Assembly (NCBI GenBank): GCA_947377725.1
Contig: CANCGX010000035.1
Coordinates: 1-10,354 of the forward strand
Reading direction: 5' to 3'
Length of the DNA stretch: 10,354 bases
Source of the DNA: Actinomycetota bacterium
GTDB lineage: Bacteria > Actinomycetota > Actinomycetes > Nanopelagicales > Nanopelagicaceae
Shown: positions 5,067-10,354 of the stretch, one piece after another
Layout of the letters: every line of letters starts with the position of its first letter
Numbering within the stretch: the stretch's first letter is position 1
Program-made: the position numbers and the translations under genes
Notes under the pieces: model-generated
The model's input: only the letters and a program-made list of their open reading frames with translations
Database searches by the model: none
Told to the model about the DNA's origin: nothing

Positions 5067-6374
5067 ATGGCACTCAAAATCTCTGTGATTGGTACCGGAT
5101 ATCTCGGTGCAACTCATGCTGCCTGCATGTCCAGTCTTGGTTTTGACGTGATTGGAATCGATGTGGACCCAGCGAAAGTAGCGACTCTCGCGAGAGGTGA
5201 AATCCCATTTTACGAACCAGGATTAGACACGCTCCTCAAAGAGCAAGTTTCATCTGGTCGACTCACATTTTCTTCTCAGATACAAGATGCATCGGATTGC
5301 GATGTTCACTTTATTTGCGTGGGCACTCCTCAAGTCAAAGACGGCCTTGCAGCAGATCTCACTTATGTTAATTCTTCAGTCGAAGCAGTGGGGGCGATTG
5401 CTAAGAATGGCTCACTCGTCGTTGGAAAATCTACAGTTCCTGTAGGAACAGCAGCCAGATTGCAATCTAGATTGCAGGAAATCAATCCGCAGCTAGATTT
5501 AGCGTGGAATCCAGAATTTCTCCGCGAAGGTTTTGCAGTAGAGGATACGTTGCACCCTAATCGCTTGGTTGTTGGAGTAACCAATGACCGCGCTGAATCA
5601 ATCCTCAAAGAGATATATGCATCCAACTTGGCGGAAAATACTCCGTGGGTGCGAGCAGATCTGCCAACGGCAGAACTCGTCAAGGTTGCAGCAAATTCAT
5701 TCTTAGCTACAAAAATTTCCTTTATCAATGCAATGGCTGAAATTTGCGAAGCAGCAGGTGGAGATGTCACTGTTCTCGCAAAAGCCATTGGTTACGACCC
5801 ACGAATTGGCAGTCGATTTCTACAAGCTGGTATCGGTTTCGGCGGTGGATGCTTGCCAAAAGATATTCGAGCATTCATGGCGCGCGCTGAAGAGCTTGGG
5901 GCAAAACAAGCAGTTGAATTTTTGCGAGAGATTGATGCTATCAATCTGCGTGCTCGCCAAAGAGTGATTGAACTCGTCCGTCGCGATTTGTCTGAAGATT
6001 TGCGTGGGAAGAAAGTTGCAGTTCTGGGTGCTGCATTTAAGCCAGATAGCGATGATGTGCGTGATTCCCCTGCGCTAGATATTGCAGTCCAAATTCAAGC
6101 TGCGGGCGCTCTTGTAACTGTTCACGATCCTAAAGCAATGACTAATGCTGAAAAGCGTTTCCCTGTACTTAATTTTGCTTCTTCAATCGAAGATTGTGTT
6201 CGCGATGCAGAAATTGTTCTCCATCTGACCGAATGGAAGATTTATCGCGAGATTGACCCTGTTGCGATCAAGGAATTGGTTTCGCAAGCAATCATTATTG
6301 ATGGTCGTAACGCACTTGATCGAGAAAAATGGCTAGCAGCGGGTTGGAAATTTAGGGCTTTGGGACGATCTTAG
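5067..6374 (+). CDS. ugd: UDP-glucose 6-dehydrogenase
   Basis: Cytosolic enzyme that oxidises UDP-glucose to UDP-glucuronate with two NAD+, supplying uronic acid (and derived pentose) donors for envelope polysaccharides. At 435 aa it is full length. The NAD-binding domain begins ISVIGTGYLGATHA (5-18); FICVGTPQ and KSTVPVGT (121-128) follow; then NPEFLREG (148-155), ELVKVAANSFLATKISFIN (203-221, with K206 and N210) and the catalytic Cys in GFGGGCLPKD (C262). The C-terminal domain has VLGAAFKPDSDDVRDSPA (319-336). All expected catalytic residues are present. The family also contains GDP-mannose and UDP-ManNAc dehydrogenases, so the substrate is likely but not proven. It diverges from the glycosyltransferase across 39 nt, and its stop lies inside the end of purE (23-bp tail-to-tail overlap). 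Confidence 0.93.
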   Translation: MALKISVIGTGYLGATHAACMSSLGFDVIGIDVDPAKVATLARGEIPFYEPGLDTLLKEQVSSGRLTFSSQIQDASDCDVHFICVGTPQVKDGLAADLTYVNSSVEAVGAIAKNGSLVVGKSTVPVGTAARLQSRLQEINPQLDLAWNPEFLREGFAVEDTLHPNRLVVGVTNDRAESILKEIYASNLAENTPWVRADLPTAELVKVAANSFLATKISFINAMAEICEAAGGDVTVLAKAIGYDPRIGSRFLQAGIGFGGGCLPKDIRAFMARAEELGAKQAVEFLREIDAINLRARQRVIELVRRDLSEDLRGKKVAVLGAAFKPDSDDVRDSPALDIAVQIQAAGALVTVHDPKAMTNAEKRFPVLNFASSIEDCVRDAEIVLHLTEWKIYREIDPVAIKELVSQAIIIDGRNALDREKWLAAGWKFRALGRS

Positions 6375-6834
6375 AAAGCGATTCGTTTTTCGCAGTCTCC
6401 ATTAATTCCGCTACTTTCGCAGAAACTGTTGCATCAGAACTCCCGATGATTCGGGCAGCAAGCAAACCTGCGTTCTTTGCATTCCCAATTCCAACAGTTG
6501 CAACAGGGATACCGGCTGGCATCTGCACAATCGAAAGCAGTGAATCCATTCCATCCAAATATTTAAGTGGAACTGGAACCCCAATTACAGGAAGAGTTGT
6601 GGCAGCAGCAACCATTCCTGGAAGATGCGCAGCACCACCAGCGCCAGCAATTACTACTTTAAAGCCGGCCGAAGCAGCTCCTTTGGCAAAACTCATCATT
6701 TCATCAGGAGTTCGATGTGCACTCACAACACTTGCTTCGTAAGTGATACCGCACTCGTCAAGAATTTTTGCCGCGGCTTCCATCGCTGGCCAATCGGAAT
6801 CAGAACCCATAATGATTGCAACTTGCTTACTCAT
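6352..6834 (-). CDS. purE: N5-carboxyaminoimidazole ribonucleotide mutase
   Basis: Class I PurE, which moves the carboxylate of N5-CAIR to carbon to give CAIR in de novo purine synthesis, using the product of PurK. The 160-aa protein shows the family signatures: MGSDSDWP (9-16), VSAHRTPDEM (37-46) with the catalytic His40, GAGGAAHLPGM (64-74), LPVIGVPVP (81-89) and MPAGIPVATVGI (105-116). ATG 6834 is chosen over a TTG one codon upstream, because GGAG lies 6 nt before it. The ATG overlaps the purK stop by 8 bp (ATGAGTAA), so the two are translationally coupled in the order purK-purE. The 3' end overlaps ugd by 23 bp. Class I with a neighbouring PurK implies the ATP-dependent two-step route. 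Confidence 0.96.
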   Translation of the reverse strand: MSKQVAIIMGSDSDWPAMEAAAKILDECGITYEASVVSAHRTPDEMMSFAKGAASAGFKVVIAGAGGAAHLPGMVAAATTLPVIGVPVPLKYLDGMDSLLSIVQMPAGIPVATVGIGNAKNAGLLAARIIGSSDATVSAKVAELMETAKNESLSKIVPKP

Positions 6835-7942
6835 CAACGGCTCCGCTCAGATAGTCGAGTGCATGGTGCACTTCATTCCTCAATTCTACGAGGTCACTTC
6901 CCAAAAGTGTTACATGCCCAATTTTGCGACCCGGGCGAACTTCCTTGCGATAGTGATGAAATTTCAGCGCTGGGGTTCGAGCCATCAAATGAAGATACGG
7001 GCGATACATATCTGTTTTTTCCCCGCCCAGAATATTTCCCATCACAGCCCACGGAGCGGTGAGTGCAGTATCGCCAAGAGGCAGATCTAAAACCGCACGA
7101 ATATGTTGTTCAAATTGCGATGTAATCGAACCTTCGATAGTCCAATGACCAGAATTATGAGGACGCATAGCCAATTCATTAATTATCAAACGATCGCCAA
7201 CGCGAAAGAGCTCAACGGCCATCACTCCGACAAGTGAAATTCCTTGAGCAATCGTGAGGGCGATTGAAGCCGCAGCGCTCGCTAATTCTTCAGTGATTTC
7301 AGGAACCGGTGTAACAGTTGTCGTGCATATTCCGTTTTCTTGAACCGTCCACGTTGCAGCCCACGTAGCTGCCTGGCCATGTGGTGAACGTGCCACCATG
7401 ATTGCGATTTCAGAATCAAATTCAAGTTTCTCTTCGAGCAACAAAGTTTGCCCAATTTCTTTATAAAGAGTTTCTAGTTCCGGTTGAGCATTTACCACAA
7501 AGACGCCACGTCCATCGTATCCCCCGGTTATTGTCTTTGCGATTAACGGGAAAGTAAGCGATGTTGATCCACCTGAATATTCTTCCCACTGGGGATTGGG
7601 AAGAGATAGCTCATCCATTTTTTTCCGCATCTCGACTTTATTCTGAGAAAAAATAAAGGAGTCGGAGCGTGGATAAACTTTGATGCCATTTTTTTCAAGG
7701 GTCTTAATTACAGACTGCGGTACTTGCTCATGTTCAAAGGTCACGACGTCACACGTTCGTGCAAAATCTAAGACGGCTTGAGCATCACTTGGATTGCCCA
7801 CAACATGCTCACAAATTTGTGCAGCACTTTCGTTCGAGTCTTGCGCAAGTAAAAGTAAGTTGACACCCATCTCCGTTGCGGGAGCAGCCATCATGCGTGC
7901 AAGTTGGCCGGCGCCGATTACGCCTAATCTAGGGAAAGTCAC
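6827..7942 (-). CDS. purK: N5-carboxyaminoimidazole ribonucleotide synthase (ATP-grasp)
   Basis: Uses ATP and bicarbonate to convert AIR to N5-CAIR, the step before PurE. At 371 aa it is the usual length. The N-terminal pre-ATP-grasp domain has GVIGAGQLARMM (7-18) and FEHEQVP (69-75). The ATP-grasp core has PLIAKTITGGYDGRGVF (132-148), EEKLEFDSEIAIMVAR (170-185) and INELAMRPHNSGHWTIEG (254-271), which carries the metal/substrate residues. The C-terminus has RPGRKIGHVTL (336-346). The start is GTG 7942; translation from it gives the expected first strand directly. There is no Shine-Dalgarno, but TAAACT ends 6 nt upstream. The gene follows ctaG after 25 nt on the same strand, with no functional link to it that I can see, so an independent promoter is plausible. 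Confidence 0.95.
   Translation of the reverse strand: MTFPRLGVIGAGQLARMMAAPATEMGVNLLLLAQDSNESAAQICEHVVGNPSDAQAVLDFARTCDVVTFEHEQVPQSVIKTLEKNGIKVYPRSDSFIFSQNKVEMRKKMDELSLPNPQWEEYSGGSTSLTFPLIAKTITGGYDGRGVFVVNAQPELETLYKEIGQTLLLEEKLEFDSEIAIMVARSPHGQAATWAATWTVQENGICTTTVTPVPEITEELASAAASIALTIAQGISLVGVMAVELFRVGDRLIINELAMRPHNSGHWTIEGSITSQFEQHIRAVLDLPLGDTALTAPWAVMGNILGGEKTDMYRPYLHLMARTPALKFHHYRKEVRPGRKIGHVTLLGSDLVELRNEVHHALDYLSGAVDE
6841..6844 (-). promoter_or_regulatory. Shine-Dalgarno of purE inside the purK 3' end
   Basis: GGAG on the minus strand lies 6 nt before the ATG at 6834, within the last codons of purK. It decides between ATG 6834 and the preceding TTG and supports coupled translation of PurK and PurE. 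Confidence 0.55.
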
Positions 7943-7948
7943 TCGTGA

Positions 7949-7954
7949 AGTTTA
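7949..7954 (-). promoter_or_regulatory. Predicted -10 element (leaderless) of purK
   Basis: TAAACT on the minus strand fits TANNNT and ends 6 nt before the GTG at 7942, inside the 25-nt gap after ctaG. No Shine-Dalgarno is present there. It would make purK-purE a transcription unit separate from the copper genes. No good -35. Confidence 0.42.
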
Positions 7955-7967
7955 CTTGCCGATTTGA

Positions 7968-9818
7968 TCAGTCTTGCTCATCTTGTAGCCGTAAAGAAGC
8001 GAGATGACGGTTGTACTCGGCTAATTCATCATCTTCGCCCATAGCGTCAGCTCTATCAGCGGCACGATCGATGCGATTAGCTTCCCGAGAATCGTCACGA
8101 ACCCATTGAATGAAGGTCGCGACAAGTGCAATCAGAATTGGAATTTCACCCATAGCCCAACCGATTGAGCCTCCTAAATGTTGATCGACCAATAGGTCCA
8201 CATTCCAAGTTCTATGAAGTGCTGCGAAATATCCGTTATCCAGCAATGTTGAAGTGGAAAGTAACGTTATTGAGAAGAATGCATGAATGCTCATGGCCGC
8301 GAAGAGAATGATGATGCGGACAATATGTGGCACTTTACGTGGATTGGGATCGACTCCAACAATCACGTGAAAGAAGAGATATCCAGATAACAAGAAATGA
8401 ATATCCATAATGACATGACCGGTGTGGCTATGCATCATGGCTCCAAAGAGCGGAGTCATGTAGAGCAGAAATAGAGATCCATCAAAGATGCCGAGAGCGA
8501 CGACAGGGTTGGTGTAAAAGCCCATAACTTTTGAATGGATAAGGGAAATAACTGAGCCGCGAATTCCACGCTCTTCCTGGCTTCGTCCAATTGGAAGTGT
8601 TCGTAGCGCTAGAGTAATTGGAGCGCTCAGCACAAAACCAATGGGTGCAATCATTCCCAAGATCATGTGCGCAATCATGTGATACGAAAATGAGTATTGC
8701 GCATAAATTCCGACACCACCGCTTGTGGCGTAATCAGCAAATCCAACACCGCAGAAAAAGGCGATTGTTCTTCCAATAGGCCATTTGTCGCCACGCTTGG
8801 AAAGTATTACTAAGCCTCGTATGTACAGAGCACTTACGATCAAAAGAATTCCCAAGATCAGAATGTCTGGTGAATAAGACCAAAAAAGTCGATTTAGATT
8901 TGGGGCTAGGAGAACGTTTTGTTTGACTTCATGTGATGGTGGCTGGAGCGTTGAAAGCCATCCTCCAACAACGATAGTTGAAATCATCACAACAATTTCC
9001 ATGCCTAAAAGTGAGTATGTTGCCTCAGATTTCTTTGCGATGATGTAATCGCGATGTCGAGAGCCAAATGCAATTAGCAAAACCGTTAGAACAAATTTCA
9101 ATAAAACCAAGGACGAGTAGGACGAGTTCCATGCAGCAAGAAAATTGAGACGACTATACGCATTGAGTAACCCACTAAGTGAAACAATAATTGCAGCCCA
9201 TAAAGCGAAAGCGCTGAATCGCTTGAGTGAATTCGCGCGTTCCAAGGGGGAAATTACAAAGAGGCCAAGAACACCCCCAGCCCAAAGTGAAATAAAAATG
9301 ACGTGAAAAACAAGTGAACCAATTGCAATTGAGTGGTTGGTTAAGCCGCTTGAATGGCTCTGAAAAATAGGCAGGATCATTGCAAGAATCGTTAAGCCGA
9401 GTGCCCAATAAATAGTTCCGACTTTCTTGGCTCTCTGCATGAGCAATAGGGAAATCGAAGCAAGAATCAGCTGTGCAATATAGGTATGACCGATTATGGT
9501 GTCGAGGAGAAAGTATCGAAATAGGGCAGTACTAAAAGCTTCAGAAAAACTTCCTCCGAGGACGACCGCCAATTGTGTAAAGATTGAACCAACGATAGTG
9601 ACAATCCAAATTATTGCTGCAAGCTGGGTGAGCTTTTTTACTCGAAGAGCTTCCTTCTGGAGAAACCCTTTCTTTTCTTCAATAAAAAATGCAATAGCAA
9701 AAAGCAATCCAACAGTAGTTACGACTGAAAGCAGTCCAAGATTTTTCACAATTGGAGAAAGTATTGCTACGAATGTATTTGAAGTTGCATGTCCGTGTGA
9801 GAGAGCTTTGAAAAACAA
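7968..9818 (-). CDS. ctaG: CopD-CtaG fusion: copper transport / cytochrome c oxidase assembly membrane protein
   Basis: A 616-aa polytopic membrane protein. The N-terminal half (about 25-290) looks like CopD, with the signature FQSHSSGLTNHSIAIG (152-167) and FHVIFISLWAGGVLGL (171-186). The C-terminal half (about 310-575) is a CtaG/caa3 assembly domain with YSFSYHMIAHMILGMIAPIG (375-394), histidines H380 and H384, the M-x-H-x-H cluster around 462-474, FFHVIVGVDPNP and a final amphipathic charged tail (RDDSREANRIDRAADRAD). The fused form is common in Actinobacteria. CtaG proteins are needed for formation of the Cu-B centre of cytochrome oxidase, and CopD proteins for copper uptake across the membrane. 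The start is TTG 9818, with AAGGAG and a 6-nt spacer upstream overlapping the stop of the CopC-like gene. Only 3 nt separate the two, so they are surely one operon. No oxidase subunit gene is in view. Confidence 0.9.
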   Translation of the reverse strand: MFFKALSHGHATSNTFVAILSPIVKNLGLLSVVTTVGLLFAIAFFIEEKKGFLQKEALRVKKLTQLAAIIWIVTIVGSIFTQLAVVLGGSFSEAFSTALFRYFLLDTIIGHTYIAQLILASISLLLMQRAKKVGTIYWALGLTILAMILPIFQSHSSGLTNHSIAIGSLVFHVIFISLWAGGVLGLFVISPLERANSLKRFSAFALWAAIIVSLSGLLNAYSRLNFLAAWNSSYSSLVLLKFVLTVLLIAFGSRHRDYIIAKKSEATYSLLGMEIVVMISTIVVGGWLSTLQPPSHEVKQNVLLAPNLNRLFWSYSPDILILGILLIVSALYIRGLVILSKRGDKWPIGRTIAFFCGVGFADYATSGGVGIYAQYSFSYHMIAHMILGMIAPIGFVLSAPITLALRTLPIGRSQEERGIRGSVISLIHSKVMGFYTNPVVALGIFDGSLFLLYMTPLFGAMMHSHTGHVIMDIHFLLSGYLFFHVIVGVDPNPRKVPHIVRIIILFAAMSIHAFFSITLLSTSTLLDNGYFAALHRTWNVDLLVDQHLGGSIGWAMGEIPILIALVATFIQWVRDDSREANRIDRAADRADAMGEDDELAEYNRHLASLRLQDEQD

Positions 9819-9821
9819 TTC

Positions 9822-10354
9822 TTACTCCTTGCGCGTACTTGGTGTGGATTTCTTTTTGGTTGCCTTCCGCTTTTTCTTCTGCTTTTGATTCCACAAGGCA
9901 CGTGCATACCAAATAAGAAATAGAAGTACGGCGCATCCTGCCAAGAAGATGACCACAACAAATATTGCTGCTCCATGGCTCGATCCAGATTGACTGGTTG
10001 GCTTCACAATAGTTGTGGAAGGAGTTGGGGTTGCAGATGCAATTGTGGCCGGTGCATTAAATACAAAAGTAAAAGAACCCTGAAGTGGATCTTCGCCCGT
10101 GGCGAGAAGTGTGTACGAAACTGTATAGACCCCAGCAACCGTCAATGGTTTCAACCCCACAACGAGAGAGGTATCTGCAACCGTTACCGAACCATCGTCA
10201 ACGGAATTTCCTTTTGGGTCGAGTACTGAAAGTTGATTTCCATCTGCTTCTAGAGCGGATGCACCAATCACCGAAACTGCATTTGGCGCAGCTACAAGCA
10301 CGGCACCGGATGTCGGTGAAGTTGAGACGAGAGAGTTAGCAAGGGCTGGACTTG
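9822..10354 (-). CDS. CopC-like secreted/membrane-anchored domain protein, N-terminus cut by window edge
   Basis: The visible part has about 177 codons and runs off the right edge, so the signal peptide start is missing. A GTG at 10301 is internal, not the start. The first residues, SPALANSLVSTSPTSGAVL, match the CopC opening (signal-peptide end, then xLxxSxPxxGxxL). The domain continues as a beta sandwich to VYTVSYTLLATGEDPLQGSFTFVF. A Thr/Ser/Pro linker, one membrane helix (HGAAIFVVVIFLAGCAVLLF region) and a Lys-rich cytoplasmic tail (KQKKKRKATKKK) follow. CopC proteins bind copper outside the membrane and work with CopD, which fits the CopD-CtaG gene 3 nt downstream. Oddly, the visible CopC domain has no His, Met or Cys. 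The N-terminal His is absent, and the usual SADGHPVSG reads ATGEDPLQG. Copper binding by the canonical site is therefore doubtful. Confidence 0.78.
   Translation of the reverse strand, partial: SPALANSLVSTSPTSGAVLVAAPNAVSVIGASALEADGNQLSVLDPKGNSVDDGSVTVADTSLVVGLKPLTVAGVYTVSYTLLATGEDPLQGSFTFVFNAPATIASATPTPSTTIVKPTSQSGSSHGAAIFVVVIFLAGCAVLLFLIWYARALWNQKQKKKRKATKKKSTPSTRKE
9825..9830 (-). promoter_or_regulatory. Shine-Dalgarno of the ctaG fusion gene
   Basis: AAGGAG formed by the last two codons of the CopC-like gene lies 6 nt before the TTG at 9818. It is the main support for the rare TTG start and implies coupling of the two copper genes. Confidence 0.7.

Noticed and set aside
5049..5074. Direct repeat GGCACT on either side of the ugd start
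   Set aside because: Six bases repeated twice, one copy being conserved ugd coding sequence, is expected by chance.
6378..6393. GCGA/TCGC hairpin just after the ugd stop
   Set aside because: Four-base stem with an eight-base loop and no following T-run; inside purE codons, so not convincing as a terminator.
6446..7090. Several plus-strand open frames opposite purE and the purK 3' end
   Set aside because: They are shadows of two complete, well-recognised purine genes; no motifs or start signals support them.
1..10354. Defence system, mobile element, CRISPR array or prophage content
   Set aside because: Every substantial reading frame on the coding side matches a chromosomal housekeeping, envelope or copper gene; no repeats, transposase, integrase or tRNA-end scar is visible.

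Overview
The window looks like chromosome from a streamlined, low- to moderate-GC actinobacterium, perhaps a freshwater acI/Nanopelagicales-type lineage. The support is an actinobacterial-type DapD, a DUF3117 protein, a fused CopD-CtaG copper/oxidase-assembly protein, an actinobacterial SpoIID layout with the GHG motif at the N-terminus, and very compact packing. Only about 230 nt lie between genes, no gap exceeds about 105 nt, and all three convergent gene pairs overlap at their 3' ends. The taxonomic placement is inference from gene content; I could not run a search. No tRNA, rRNA, mobile element, CRISPR array or integration scar is visible.

Layout. At the left edge is the tail of an unidentified protein, followed closely by an unusually short NhaA-type Na+/H+ antiporter (117-965, +). 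It converges with a minus-strand run: a LOG-family phosphoribohydrolase (1416-1949), a 61-aa free-standing sigma region 4-like protein (1218-1403) and a DUF3117 protein (935-1114). dapD (1995-2906, +), for the succinylase branch of lysine/meso-diaminopimelate synthesis, diverges from the LOG gene. It converges on a minus-strand envelope pair: a family 2 glycosyltransferase (4065-5027) and a translationally coupled SpoIID/LytB protein (2899-4068). UDP-glucose 6-dehydrogenase (5067-6374, +) diverges from the glycosyltransferase and converges on purK-purE (purine synthesis, minus strand). Upstream of purK on the minus strand are the CopD-CtaG fusion (7968-9818) and a CopC-like protein cut by the right edge.

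How the genes fit together. dapD, the glycosyltransferase, the SpoIID-like protein and ugd all serve cell-wall or surface-polysaccharide metabolism. purK and purE catalyse consecutive steps. The CopC-like protein and CopD-CtaG form a membrane copper-handling/cytochrome oxidase maturation unit. LOG, sigma4-like and DUF3117 may be a small regulatory/housekeeping run.

Two signals cut across the genes. First, translation starts fall into two classes. Six genes (LOG, sigma4-like, dapD, glycosyltransferase, ugd, purK) have no convincing Shine-Dalgarno but carry a TANNNT hexamer ending exactly 6-7 nt before the start codon, the geometry expected of leaderless transcripts. The others (nhaA, DUF3117, purE, ctaG, spoIID-like) have a Shine-Dalgarno or a stop/start overlap. 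Second, the CopC-like domain appears to lack every histidine ligand expected of the family, and NhaA appears to lack about three helices. I see no wholly new multi-gene system; the points of interest are compact or degenerate versions of known families and the promoter/start architecture.
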